NCBI GenBank assembly: GCA_964464175.1
Contig: CAYXFD010000018.1
Coordinates: 1-59,833 of the forward strand
Source of the DNA: CAYXFD01 sp964464175
GTDB taxonomy: Bacteria > Cloacimonadota > Cloacimonadia > Cloacimonadales > JAJBBL01
Direction: 5' to 3'
Length of the DNA: 59,833 nt
The position numbers and the translations under genes are program-made. Numbering within the stretch: position 1 is the first letter of the stretch; every line of letters starts with the position of its first letter. The notes below the pieces were generated by a model. The model did no database searches and was not told the DNA's origin. It was given only the letters and a program-made list of their open reading frames with translations. Below are positions 37,705 to 46,964 of the stretch, piece by piece.

Positions 37705-39378
37705 ATGTCTTATATCGTATTGGCAAGAAAATACAGACCCCAAACTTTCGCTGAGATATATGCTCAGGAACACATCACAACTATCCTGAAAAATGCCATC
37801 AATTTCAACCGGATTGCCCATGCTTTTCTGTTTACAGGCTCAAGGGGTGTCGGCAAGACTTCCATGGCGAGGATTTTAGCCAAAAGCTTGAATTGTATGG
37901 AGGATTTGTCTGCAATCCCTTGTAATGAGTGCGAAAATTGCCGGGAGATAACTTCAGGCACTTCAACTGATGTAGTAGAAATCGATGGAGCTTCCAATAC
38001 CGGAGTAGAAGATATCAGAGATCTGCAAAAGGAACTGATGTATGCAACCTCAAAATCGAGATTCAAGATCTTCATTATCGATGAGGTTCACATGCTCTCT
38101 AAAAATGCCTTTAATGCCCTCTTAAAAACCCTGGAAGAACCACCAGAGCAGGTAATTTTTATCTTTGCTACAACAGAACCCCATAAAGTACTTCCGACAA
38201 TCATTTCTCGTTGTCAACGCTATGATTTCAAAAAAATACCCGTTGATGCTATTGTTGAGAGACTGCGATCTATCTGCACCGAAGAGAATATCCGGGTGGA
38301 GGATGAAGCTCTCTACCTTGTGGCTAAGAAAGCGGAAGGGAGCCTGAGAGATGCTCTTTCACTGATGGATCAGTTGATTTCTCTTGGTAAACAGGATACT
38401 ACTACCAATGATGTTCTCTCTTTATTCGGAATAGTTTCGATCGATGTTTACCACAAGATTTTTCAGTATATTATCGAAAAAGAAGCCGCTGCGATAATCT
38501 CCCTGATTCATACTATTCTTGATAAGGGTAATGACTTACAGGAATTTATCAATGGTTTTTTGGAATATATCAGAACTCTTCTCCTGCTCAAAACGAAAGT
38601 ACCCCAAAAAGAGATTCCTGCAACAGTAATTGAGGATATGAAAGAGATCAATAACCACTTCAATGCAGATACCCTGCTCTATATCCTTTCAATTCTGATC
38701 AAAACAAAATCCGATATCAAAAACTCTGGTAATCCTATTCTTATCACAGAGATGACCTTCATCAAACTCACAAAGATAGAAGATATCATCCAAGTAAGTG
38801 ATCTTGTAAGAAAGCTTCAAAAGAATGGTCCTGATCTCCCTTTCAACAAGAAACCAAAGAATAATCCGAAAACTAAAGTTGCTGATGATAATCCAAGAAG
38901 TGAGGGGATTCAGGAAACGATCAAACGAAAAATGGTAAAAGAGATCGATGAAGAGCTGCCTAAATACTCGCACATAACTCCGGAAATCTACCAGGAAACA
39001 AAAGAAAAACTATACCGTCGTTTAGAAAATGCAGCCCCTTTAGCTGCTGATCTCTTTAAGGAACTTAACCTCCTCAAGATAGCTAATGATGTCCTGTTTT
39101 TTCAGACTGCATCTCAAACGGCTTATGATTTTCTGGAAAAAAACCGTGATAAACTCGCCAGGATTGTTTCTCAATTCTACCGGTTAGAAGTTAAGCTCCA
39201 TTTTTCGCTCGATATGAAAAAGTTGAACGAAAATTCTGAGACAGCTAAGATCCCGACTGTCGAAGACCTGAAAAGAGAGGCGCCTGAGCTTGCCAAGTTT
39301 ATCGAACTGACTGAAGCAACTATCAGGCCTCTGTACAATTATCAACCAGCTAAAAAAGATCCCGAAACTGATAAATAA
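37705..39378 (+). CDS. dnaX: DNA polymerase III subunit gamma/tau
   Basis: 557 residues. The clamp-loader ATPase has Walker A GSRGVGKTS at 45-53 and four zinc-ligand cysteines (64, 73, 76, 79). The Walker B/DE region is IIDEVHMLS near 128, and sensor 1 with the arginine finger is TIISRCQRYDF. Domain III spans about 240-360 and a tau-like charged tail follows. AGAGGTG lies before the ATG. No A-rich slippery stretch typical of programmed gamma/tau frameshifting stands out. It is the first gene of a rightward block. Confidence 0.95.
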   Translation: MSYIVLARKYRPQTFAEIYAQEHITTILKNAINFNRIAHAFLFTGSRGVGKTSMARILAKSLNCMEDLSAIPCNECENCREITSGTSTDVVEIDGASNTGVEDIRDLQKELMYATSKSRFKIFIIDEVHMLSKNAFNALLKTLEEPPEQVIFIFATTEPHKVLPTIISRCQRYDFKKIPVDAIVERLRSICTEENIRVEDEALYLVAKKAEGSLRDALSLMDQLISLGKQDTTTNDVLSLFGIVSIDVYHKIFQYIIEKEAAAIISLIHTILDKGNDLQEFINGFLEYIRTLLLLKTKVPQKEIPATVIEDMKEINNHFNADTLLYILSILIKTKSDIKNSGNPILITEMTFIKLTKIEDIIQVSDLVRKLQKNGPDLPFNKKPKNNPKTKVADDNPRSEGIQETIKRKMVKEIDEELPKYSHITPEIYQETKEKLYRRLENAAPLAADLFKELNLLKIANDVLFFQTASQTAYDFLEKNRDKLARIVSQFYRLEVKLHFSLDMKKLNENSETAKIPTVEDLKREAPELAKFIELTEATIRPLYNYQPAKKDPETDK

Positions 39379-40500
39379 GTGTTTACTCTTGCTCTCTTCC
39401 TAACTCTGTGTTATTACTTCATTCTTTTATTGCTCTCATTTGGCTTACACAGACTGAGAAGTCCTGTCAGCTCACTTGCCGTTCAGAAGATATCCGTCAT
39501 CATTGCAGCCAGAAATGAAGAGCATAACATTTCGACTGTTATCCGGAGTCTGCTGTCTCAGGATTATCCAAGTGACTGCTACGAGATCATAGTTGTTGAT
39601 GATCGCTCGGAAGACGCTACTTATAAAATGGTTGCTGACTTTGCCGAGAAAGCAAAAAAAGAATACCGGCAACCTGATGAGAGTGAAATCCTGTCTGTTT
39701 ACCGGATTCCTCAAGACCGTCCCGGTGGAAAAAAAAGAGCTTTAGCCCAAGGAATAGCTGCAGCCCGATTCCCTATCCTCACTTTTACTGATGCCGATTG
39801 TCTTCCCTCGCCCGCATGGTTAAGAGAAATCAACCGTCATTTTACTGATGAGGTAGATTTTATTGCCGGCTACTCTCCCTTAATCTCTGACAAAAATACC
39901 CTGATGCAGCGACTTAAAAACTTAGAACGGCTCTCCATCTATGCGGTAACAGCAGGGAGTTTGGGTTGGAATTACGGAATAACCTGTACGGCAAGAAACA
40001 TGGCCTACAGGAAAAAGTTATATGATCAGGTTTCCGGGTTTTCCGGTTTGGAAGATATCCCTTCCGGAGACGACGATCTGATGTTACAGCGGATGACACC
40101 TCTGGCAAGGAAGATGAATTTTATGCTTAGCCCCGGCTCGATAGTTCCATCTTTTGAGCGAAAATCATTTACCGGACAGATAAATCTGGAGACACGCCGC
40201 GCTTCTAAATGGCGTTTATATAGACTCCCGGTAAAGATTGGATCTGCTTTTGTCTTTGTATATTATCTCATTTTTCTTTTACTAACTCTGATTTTCATCT
40301 TTGGCGGCATCAGTCTAAGACAGTTTCTTTTCTTAGTACTCATGAAATCCCTGTCCGAACTGATTATTCTGATCCCTTTTCTGATTATGATCAAAAGGGG
40401 TTGTTATCTGCTATACTACCCGGTCGCTTTTGTCCTGCATCTCCCCTATTTTCTGTTTTTTGCCCTGAAGGGAACATTCGGAAAGTATAAATGGAAGTAA
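39379..40500 (+). CDS. Family 2 glycosyltransferase, membrane-anchored
   Basis: 373 residues. An N-terminal membrane helix (3-24), then a GT-A domain with KISVIIAARNEEHNI near 37, YEIIVVDDRSED near 69, LTFTDADCLPSPAWLREI (DxD near 137) and GLEDIPSGDDDLMLQRM near 222. Two or three helices follow from about 290 to 365. It resembles the processive/ceramide-type glycosyltransferases that face the cytoplasm and add sugars to lipids or polysaccharides. The start is GTG immediately after the dnaX TAA, with no Shine-Dalgarno, so it depends on read-through by ribosomes from dnaX. Confidence 0.85.
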   Translation: MFTLALFLTLCYYFILLLLSFGLHRLRSPVSSLAVQKISVIIAARNEEHNISTVIRSLLSQDYPSDCYEIIVVDDRSEDATYKMVADFAEKAKKEYRQPDESEILSVYRIPQDRPGGKKRALAQGIAAARFPILTFTDADCLPSPAWLREINRHFTDEVDFIAGYSPLISDKNTLMQRLKNLERLSIYAVTAGSLGWNYGITCTARNMAYRKKLYDQVSGFSGLEDIPSGDDDLMLQRMTPLARKMNFMLSPGSIVPSFERKSFTGQINLETRRASKWRLYRLPVKIGSAFVFVYYLIFLLLTLIFIFGGISLRQFLFLVLMKSLSELIILIPFLIMIKRGCYLLYYPVAFVLHLPYFLFFALKGTFGKYKWK

Positions 40501-41087
40501 TGATGGCTCGCAATGATCATTATATTACCCATTTTGAGAAACAGAGAGCAGAGATAAAACGTCTCTGGAATATCGGAGTAAAAACTGCGGAATTTCTCTC
40601 CTTTCTGGTAAAGATCAAAAGACCTCGAAACATTCTGGAAATTGGCACATCCAACGGTTATTCTGCCTATTGGCTTGCCCTTGCTGCTCAGGAGTTTGAC
40701 GGTTCGGTACATTCAATTGAATGTGACAGAAACAGATATGAACTGGCTGTTAAAAATCTCGCCGGACTGAGGAATATATTCCTGCATTTTGGAACAGCTG
40801 AAGAGATCATCTCTACTTTCAAGCAGGGCTTTGATTTCATTTTTCTCGATGCCAATAAGGAACAGTACGCACTGTATCTGAAGTTACTGACACCGCTATT
40901 GAGAGATTCTTCACTCATTGTTGCTGATAATACACAATCCCATGAACAATCGGTACAGAAATATCTTGATATTGTCCGCAACAGACCTGAGTTTATCAGT
41001 ATTAATATTCCTTTAGAATCAGGCTTGGAAGTATCTATATATAGCCCTGATCAAAAAAAATATCCCGGAGGACAAGAAATATTATGA
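40500..41087 (+). CDS. SAM-dependent O-methyltransferase (family 3, CCoAOMT type)
   Basis: 195-198 residues. Motif I is ILEIGTSNGYSAYWLA, with VHSIECDRNRYELA as the acidic strand. DFIFLDANKEQYALYL and LIVADNT carry the metal-binding acidic residues of the catechol-type family. The frame opens at 40491, but the ATG at 40500 shares TAATG with the stop of the glycosyltransferase and has GGAAG just upstream, so it is preferred. The acceptor is unknown. Ends in a 4-bp ATGA overlap with the kinase gene. Confidence 0.87.
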   Translation: MMARNDHYITHFEKQRAEIKRLWNIGVKTAEFLSFLVKIKRPRNILEIGTSNGYSAYWLALAAQEFDGSVHSIECDRNRYELAVKNLAGLRNIFLHFGTAEEIISTFKQGFDFIFLDANKEQYALYLKLLTPLLRDSSLIVADNTQSHEQSVQKYLDIVRNRPEFISINIPLESGLEVSIYSPDQKKYPGGQEIL

Positions 41088-41695
41088 CACCCCCTTTAAT
41101 AATTGGGATCGCCGGTGGAACAGGTTCCGGAAAGACAACAATAACCGATATAATTATTGAACAATTCGCTCAGCAGATTACGATTCTAAATCAGGATTCA
41201 TACTATCGTGCCTTCAATGATCTGCCCTTTCAGGAAAGGGAGAAGATCAACTTCGATCATCCGGACTCTTTTGACTGGCTCTTGTTGCTTAAACATCTGG
41301 AAAGCCTTAAAAATAATGTTCCGGTAGAGTCTCCGGTTTATAATTTCAAAACCCATTCCCGTTCTGAAGAGACAAGATTGAAAAAGCCTGCACCTATAGT
41401 GATCATTGAAGGAATCTTAATATTTGATAACCCGCAGTTGAGATCACTAATGGATGTAAAGATCTTTGTTGACACCGATTCTGATATCAGGATCCTCCGT
41501 CGTATCGAAAGAGATATGGAGGAACGCGGGCGTTCCCTGACATCAATTATAAAGCAGTATTACGATACTGTCCGCCCGATGAATATTGAGTTTGTAGAGC
41601 CAACCAAGAGATTTGCCGATCTGATAATCCCGGAGGGGGGACATAATCTTATCGGCATTGATATGATCATCGCTAAAATAAAAAGTTGTCTTTGA
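41084..41695 (+). CDS. udk: Uridine kinase
   Basis: 203 residues, the standard length. It phosphorylates uridine and cytidine in pyrimidine salvage. P-loop GGTGSGKTT is at 11-19, then NQDSYYRAFNDLP near 38, NFDHPDSFDW near 57, the lid region RRIERDMEERGRS near 130 and YYDTVRPMNIEFVEPTKRFADLIIPEGG (seen as YYDTVRPMN and VEPTKRFADLIIPEGG). ATG overlaps the previous stop (ATGA). Confidence 0.95.
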   Translation: MTPPLIIGIAGGTGSGKTTITDIIIEQFAQQITILNQDSYYRAFNDLPFQEREKINFDHPDSFDWLLLLKHLESLKNNVPVESPVYNFKTHSRSEETRLKKPAPIVIIEGILIFDNPQLRSLMDVKIFVDTDSDIRILRRIERDMEERGRSLTSIIKQYYDTVRPMNIEFVEPTKRFADLIIPEGGHNLIGIDMIIAKIKSCL

Positions 41696-41766
41696 GTTTG
41701 CGCTTTATTAGCTTATATTATTCTACATAGCGTTATAAATTATTTTCCTTGATAGGAGGAGGTTAT

Positions 41767-43131
41767 ATGAAGCTCTGTCATTTTCTCATACCCCTTACTT
41801 TTCTACTTCTTGCTGCATCCTTGAATGCCGGGGATCAGATAATTTTTTACCACGGTAACTATGGTTTGATCAATCAAACTATTGACATCTCTCTTCAAAA
41901 AGGGCTGAATGAATACTCTCATCATAACGTACCAGTTGAAATAATCGAAAACTCTGTAGTATTACAACCGGTAAACAGAGACGGTTTTCTGGTGCAGACT
42001 CAGAGCTTTCTTAAAGAGACGGGGAGATTCTTTAATATCCTCTCCCAATATAAAGACAAAGAACTCGAAATAGTAACCAATGACGGAAGCCTGATAAGCG
42101 GGTTTTTCTTCTTCTATGATGGTGAAATGGTCGGTATTGAAGATAAAAAAACAGCAAAATCTCTTTTCATTCGTAACACAGAGATAAGGAATTTTTCTCT
42201 CAAATCATCAGAATACCGCTATCAACCGGATGCTGTTATTAGCTGGACGATATCAACAGAAAAAACGGGTAACCAGGCTGCCCTTCTCTCCTATCTTACC
42301 GGTGGACTCCATTGGACAAGTATCTACAAAGCGATCTGGGATGAAGATTACCTTGAATTGGAGATTTTAGCCAATATCGTTAATAATACAGGGGTTGACT
42401 ACCAGGACTTCACTATCAGTCTGGTTGCCGGTGATCCCAAAAGAATTGCTGTGAGACCTTCTAATGTTTACGGAAGAGGTAAGGAAGTCTATGCAGATTC
42501 AGCAATGATGGAATCTATGCCCTCCTCTCCACCCTCTTTTGTTGCTGATGAGCTTGATGAATATCATGTTTATTCTTACACTAAACCGGTCAGTATTCAG
42601 CATTCAGAATCAAAGCAGATCAGATTATATCCCCCGGTAAGAACAAAACCCGAAGTCTATTATGAGTATTTTACCAATTCCAATAACCTCTTAACCAGAT
42701 TAAAGATCATCAATGATGAGAAAAACGGTTTAGGGTTTCCTTTACCCAGAGGAAGCGTCCAGGTTTACCGCCGGAATGACAATAATAGTGGACTGAACTT
42801 CGTGGGTGAAGATGCCGTGGAACAAAGGCCGGTAAAAGAAGAATGGATCATCTCCCCAGGTATTGCTTTCGATTTGGTAGGAGAAACCATCCTTCTGGAA
42901 ACAAGACGACCAACAAGAACTATCGTTGAATATGACAGAAAGGTTATCCTGCGAAACCGAAGTAAGGAGACAAAAGCGATTGTTGTTACCCACGACATCA
43001 GAGGCAATTGGTCTATCCTGCGTGAAACTCATGCTCATGAAAGGATCAATGCCAACCAGATTCAGTTCCGAAAAGAGTTGAAACCGGATGAGAAGTTTGA
43101 GTTCACCTGGACAGAGAGAATTGAGAGTTAA
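41767..43131 (+). CDS. DUF4139 domain envelope protein
   Basis: About 454 residues from the ATG at 41767, which has AGGAGGAGG upstream; the frame opens six codons earlier. The signal peptide is MKLCHFLIPLTFLLLAASLNA. The mature N-terminal part (IIFYHGNYGLINQTIDISL) resembles DUF4140-like beta domains. The C-terminal half has the DUF4139 pattern: GLHWTSIYKAIWDEDYLELE, ANIVNNTGVDYQDFTISLVAG, DELDEYHVYSYTKPVSI and LPRGSVQVYRRNDNN. Function is not established; such proteins are found in envelopes of many phyla. Confidence 0.82.
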   Translation: MKLCHFLIPLTFLLLAASLNAGDQIIFYHGNYGLINQTIDISLQKGLNEYSHHNVPVEIIENSVVLQPVNRDGFLVQTQSFLKETGRFFNILSQYKDKELEIVTNDGSLISGFFFFYDGEMVGIEDKKTAKSLFIRNTEIRNFSLKSSEYRYQPDAVISWTISTEKTGNQAALLSYLTGGLHWTSIYKAIWDEDYLELEILANIVNNTGVDYQDFTISLVAGDPKRIAVRPSNVYGRGKEVYADSAMMESMPSSPPSFVADELDEYHVYSYTKPVSIQHSESKQIRLYPPVRTKPEVYYEYFTNSNNLLTRLKIINDEKNGLGFPLPRGSVQVYRRNDNNSGLNFVGEDAVEQRPVKEEWIISPGIAFDLVGETILLETRRPTRTIVEYDRKVILRNRSKETKAIVVTHDIRGNWSILRETHAHERINANQIQFRKELKPDEKFEFTWTERIES

Positions 43132-43173
43132 GGATACATAAACAGACTCATTACTATTAGCAAGGAGTTAACT

Positions 43174-44121
43174 ATGTCATTGCTGACTGAATATGAAAAA
43201 TTACTGCATGAAACATTGAAAATTGATGTTCTGGAAGAGAGAATGAACCGGTTATTGAGTTTCTTGCAGAGCAATTTGAAATCCCTTAGCTGCGGTATTT
43301 TTTTAAAGGACAATAATGATTATAAACTCAAACTTGGAAGAAATATCAGTCATACCTATACCAAAAACACAGTCTTTCACAACGAGAACAGCTTCATCAG
43401 GGAATTAATTCAAAACAGGTTTCTCTCCTTGAAAGATATGACTGACTGTAAATTCGAACATGAATGCCGGCACATTTTGGTTAACCTGTTGCAAACTAAA
43501 AATGATGTTTTCGGGTTTCTATTTGCCGATAAAGAAGAGGAATTCTTCAACAAAGAAGAAGAAGCTCTCTTCAGAATCATTGCAGAGACGACAGCGTTAC
43601 TCTTCACCGTTGATAAGCTGACACAATTCTGGACGGAGAAGAAAGAATTGGATGAGCTTACTCATATCTATCGCTACAAATCGTTTATGGATAAAGGCTC
43701 ATATCTCTTTAAACTTCTCTCCCGGACAACCATCAAACTCTCTGTCGCTGTCCTGAAACTCTGCAAATACAATGATTTTGTTAAAGTTCAGGGACGGCAG
43801 CAAACTATCCTGCGCATCCAGGAGATACTCTCAGTAGTGCAAAAAACCGTAAGACCAATAGATATCTGCGGCAAGATCTTCGATGATACCTATGCCCTGA
43901 TCTTTCCGAACCTGAATCCGAGTCAAGCGGAGAGAATTATCAGTAAAATCCATACCGAGCTGCTCGCTAATAAGGATATCAGCGAGCATGATATAAGCTG
44001 GGGAATAGCCGGAATGCATAAGGAATGCAAGAGTTTCGAACTTTTAATCAGTGACGCAGAAGAAGCTGCCTTCGATGCTTCCCGGGAAGAGACAAATCAG
44101 ATAATTATCTATGAAAAATAA
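43174..44121 (+). CDS. GAF-like sensor with degenerate GGDEF domain
   Basis: 315 residues, no membrane segment. Residues 15-150 look like a GAF domain (RLLSFLQSNLKSLSCGIFL, VFGFLFADKEEEFFNKEEE). From about 160 comes a diguanylate-cyclase-type fold starting with DELTHIYRYKSF (the DxLT element). Where the active GGDEF half-site should be the sequence reads GKIFDDTYALIFPN, so the catalytic Gly/Glu are missing. It therefore probably binds a nucleotide or a partner and is not a cyclase. AAGGAG lies before the ATG. It is followed 30 bp later by the Hsp20 gene. Confidence 0.75.
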   Translation: MSLLTEYEKLLHETLKIDVLEERMNRLLSFLQSNLKSLSCGIFLKDNNDYKLKLGRNISHTYTKNTVFHNENSFIRELIQNRFLSLKDMTDCKFEHECRHILVNLLQTKNDVFGFLFADKEEEFFNKEEEALFRIIAETTALLFTVDKLTQFWTEKKELDELTHIYRYKSFMDKGSYLFKLLSRTTIKLSVAVLKLCKYNDFVKVQGRQQTILRIQEILSVVQKTVRPIDICGKIFDDTYALIFPNLNPSQAERIISKIHTELLANKDISEHDISWGIAGMHKECKSFELLISDAEEAAFDASREETNQIIIYEK

Positions 44122-44151
44122 GGAATTTTTTCCATAAACTAAGGAATAATC

Positions 44152-44598
44152 ATGAAAAAAACAGTGTTTGAAGACATTCTTAATCTGCAGAGAGAAGTTA
44201 TCAGGCTGATGAATGAGATATCCACTTTTCCGCACAAGAACCTCAGTCTTAATAATAATGCTGATAACTTATGGCAACCCCATTGTGATGTTTATCGTAC
44301 ACTCGATAAGCTTTATGTCATATTTGATATCTCCGGTATAGATAAGAATTCGGTCAAGATCCGTACATCACAAGAGTATCTTATTATCTCAGGTCAGCGT
44401 TTCTTAGCTGCAGAAGGTACAGATCCTTCCTATTATACCATGGAAATTGAATCAGGTCACTTTGAAAGACTGGTCTATTTCCCGGAAGTACCACTCGACT
44501 ACGAACACCCGGAAGTATTCTATCAGGACGGGCTTTTGAAAATTACTTTTGATCTGGCTATGCAAAAAGAACAGGTTTTCGAGATCGAGATCAGATAA
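44152..44598 (+). CDS. Small heat-shock protein, Hsp20/alpha-crystallin family
   Basis: 148 residues. The alpha-crystallin domain runs from about 45 to 145: CDVYRTLDKLYVIFDISGID (read as CDVYRTLDKLYVIF and DISGID), VKIRTSQEYLIISGQR, MEIESGHFERLVYFPEVPLD and YQDGLLKITFDLA (the DGLLxIxF motif). It acts as an ATP-independent holdase. The preceding sensor gene suggests cotranscription. AAGGAA lies before the ATG. Confidence 0.92.
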   Translation: MKKTVFEDILNLQREVIRLMNEISTFPHKNLSLNNNADNLWQPHCDVYRTLDKLYVIFDISGIDKNSVKIRTSQEYLIISGQRFLAAEGTDPSYYTMEIESGHFERLVYFPEVPLDYEHPEVFYQDGLLKITFDLAMQKEQVFEIEIR

Positions 44599-44959
44599 CT
44601 AAAAGCCTTTCTTACTTCTTATCTGAGGCTTCCAACACCGTGGTTTTGTTAAACTTTTCTCACACTTGATACTCAACCGGAAAGAGACTCAATCCAGAAA
44701 GCCTTTACTAACAAATAATCAGCTGCTACTGTTACAATACGGAAAAATTACTCCGAATGTAAAACCTGGCATTCTGGAGTTGTGTTCATAAATCAGAACT
44801 CCGCCCGTCAGAGAGGACACAAAATCATTTCCCGGACTCCACGTTAACAAAACATGATCATGATACACAACCAAACTCGACCCAGGAAGAGGCAGGGAGA
44901 TAAAATTAACTGAACCCATCTCGTTAAGACAGATCTCCGGACAGTCATAATCAGGTAAT
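44599..44959. other. Convergent intergenic region, possible remnant coding stretch
   Basis: Between Hsp20 (+) and the FG-GAP gene (-). On the minus strand, 44719 to about 44968 is open for about 80 codons with no clear start. It contains VYHDHVLLTWSPGNDF, which resembles the fibronectin-like modules of the surface proteins here. This may be debris of a former surface-protein gene. No T-tract hairpin is evident. Confidence 0.35.
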
Positions 44960-46681
44960 TTATTCCATCACTGCAGTTATTCGAAAGAACTTCATCGGCT
45001 GATCCGCAGGAACCGTCAATTCCGTACCTGCTGTTTCTCCGATTAATTGCCAATTGCTTTCTGAGGGATTTTCAGAAGCGTAGATAAGATAATACGAAGC
45101 TTCAGTGACCTCGCCCCAGGTCAGAAAGAACTCTGAATTGCTCTCAGTTATGGTGAGATTTACGGGGGGAGAAAGGAAATACTGCGGAATGAAGAACGAC
45201 TGCCAGTTAGAGAAAAGTGACCCTGTAAAGACAGAGTCGATAGTCTGAACAGCCCAGACATAATTACCCGACGGTAAATCCTTCAGGGTAAAGGAGTTCC
45301 CGAAACCGGCATTGCCAGGCTTACTAACTCTTCTGAAGCCGGTTTCACTATCTGCCATCGGAGCCATCAACTGCAACTCCGTATCCGAATAAGGCTGTAA
45401 CCAGATATTGTAACTTAAGCCGTTATCTGAGGTCTCGGCATCCGAACCGTTATTCCATGACAAGATTACCTCTCCTTCACTGACAACCGAACTCAAGAGA
45501 TCCGGTGGTGAAGGAAGAGTATTGACAACGTCTGTTCCATTCAGATAGAGTTTAATATCCCGAACAGTGGATGAGATCATTCCGGTAATCATAAGATCGG
45601 TTTTCCCGTTATCATTGAGATCAATAGCGCTGATTGCAGAATAACTGAGACCTACAAGACCTAAACCGGCTGCTTCCTGGAATGAATTATTACCGGTGTT
45701 AAGATAGACCTTGGTTGTCAGATTATCGAAAACACCGGATGCTGCACCACAGATTATGATATCAAGAAGACCGTTGTTATTTATATCGTGCCAGATCCCT
45801 TTTCCATAAGCTATTCCTGTCAAATTTGCCGTGAATTGAAATGCCCCTTCACCCAGATTGCGAAATACTCTGGCTATCCTTGTTGAAGCCTCCAATCCCG
45901 TAATCAGTAAATCGGGTAAGCCATCATTGTCATAATCTCCCCAGGCTGCCGAACCACGATCTACATCCGGAAATCCGGTATCCTGCTGCAGTATGAAACT
46001 ATTGCCGGAATCATTGAGATAGAGACTGGTGGTTTTCGTCTGCCCTATTCTGCCGTTGATAATCAAATCGGGATATCCGTTACCGTTTATATCTCTCCAG
46101 GCTGAATCTGCATGACGATATCCCGGAAAAGCAAAACCTCCCCACCAGCCAAAAGTGTCATTACCATTGTTTCTGTAGATTCGCGTTATAGTCTCCGTTT
46201 CTGTTTCACCGGCAATGAATACATCCAGCCAGCCATTGTTGTTAAAATCAACCCAGTTTATCGTACAATACTCCGTGCCGGGAAGATTAATCCCAGCCAA
46301 TTCTGTAAAAGATCCGTCTCCGTTATTCCTGTATAATTTCGTTACAGGCTGATTGCCGGCATCCCGCCCACTGATCAAAACATCGAGCCAGCCATCGTTA
46401 TTGTAATCCCCCCAAATCCCCTTGCCAAAACTAACGCCGGTAAATTCGATCTCACTCTGCCAGGTAAAAGTTCCTTCTCCGTCGTTCCTGTATATCCTGG
46501 AAATAGGTTCAGTCCCTGTATGCCCGGTGATCAGGAGATCAAGAAATCCATCATTATCAAAATCTCCCCATTCCAGAGAAGCTTGTGAAACACCCGGAAT
46601 ATCCGGATCTGCCAATTCAGAGAAAGATAATGAATAGATAACACACGGTATGATCATGCAAAAAATTAGTATTGTCCTCAT
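44960..46681 (-). CDS. FG-GAP/VCBS-repeat secreted surface protein
   Basis: 573 residues. Signal peptide MRTILIFCMIIPCVIYSLSF. Seven or so FG-GAP/VCBS-type repeats cover residues 30-375, with Asp-rich calcium loops (DFDNDGFLDLLITG, DYNNDGWLDVLISG, DFNNNGWLDVFIAG, DINGNGYPDLIING, DYDNDGLPDLLITG and DINNNGLLDIIICG). They should form a beta-propeller. Two fibronectin-like modules follow (EGEVILSWNNGSDAETSDNG; NSEFFLTWGEVTEASYYLIY). It stops without a YPNPF sorting domain, like the protease at 16836. A good promoter lies just upstream. Likely cell-surface or secreted; ligand unknown. Confidence 0.85.
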   Translation of the reverse strand: MRTILIFCMIIPCVIYSLSFSELADPDIPGVSQASLEWGDFDNDGFLDLLITGHTGTEPISRIYRNDGEGTFTWQSEIEFTGVSFGKGIWGDYNNDGWLDVLISGRDAGNQPVTKLYRNNGDGSFTELAGINLPGTEYCTINWVDFNNNGWLDVFIAGETETETITRIYRNNGNDTFGWWGGFAFPGYRHADSAWRDINGNGYPDLIINGRIGQTKTTSLYLNDSGNSFILQQDTGFPDVDRGSAAWGDYDNDGLPDLLITGLEASTRIARVFRNLGEGAFQFTANLTGIAYGKGIWHDINNNGLLDIIICGAASGVFDNLTTKVYLNTGNNSFQEAAGLGLVGLSYSAISAIDLNDNGKTDLMITGMISSTVRDIKLYLNGTDVVNTLPSPPDLLSSVVSEGEVILSWNNGSDAETSDNGLSYNIWLQPYSDTELQLMAPMADSETGFRRVSKPGNAGFGNSFTLKDLPSGNYVWAVQTIDSVFTGSLFSNWQSFFIPQYFLSPPVNLTITESNSEFFLTWGEVTEASYYLIYASENPSESNWQLIGETAGTELTVPADQPMKFFRITAVME

Positions 46682-46698
46682 AATAGCCCTCCATATAA

Positions 46699-46727
46699 CT
46701 AATACTAACAGCGAGAAATTTTGTCAA
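46699..46727 (-). promoter_or_regulatory. Candidate sigma-70-type promoter of the FG-GAP gene
   Basis: Minus strand: TTGACA at 46727-46722, 17-bp spacer, TATTAG at 46704-46699. The ATG is at 46681, after GGAGGG, so the leader is very short. Confidence 0.5.
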
Positions 46728-46964
46728 TTTTTTTGAGTACAAGACAGCATGTGCAACCCTTTCAGCCGTAGTGACCATCACACCGCCTGATCTTCCATCT
46801 GATACCCTGAGCAGACAGGGTTGTTACTGTAGTGAACTGTTATCCATCTTCTTTTAAGGGTATGTCAACTCGTGAAAAATGATATTTTATGATCATTCCG
46901 CCCACTTTTTTTGCTATGCTACGTGACTTAAATCAGTTATAGCTTGATTTCGACCTGAACAGTC

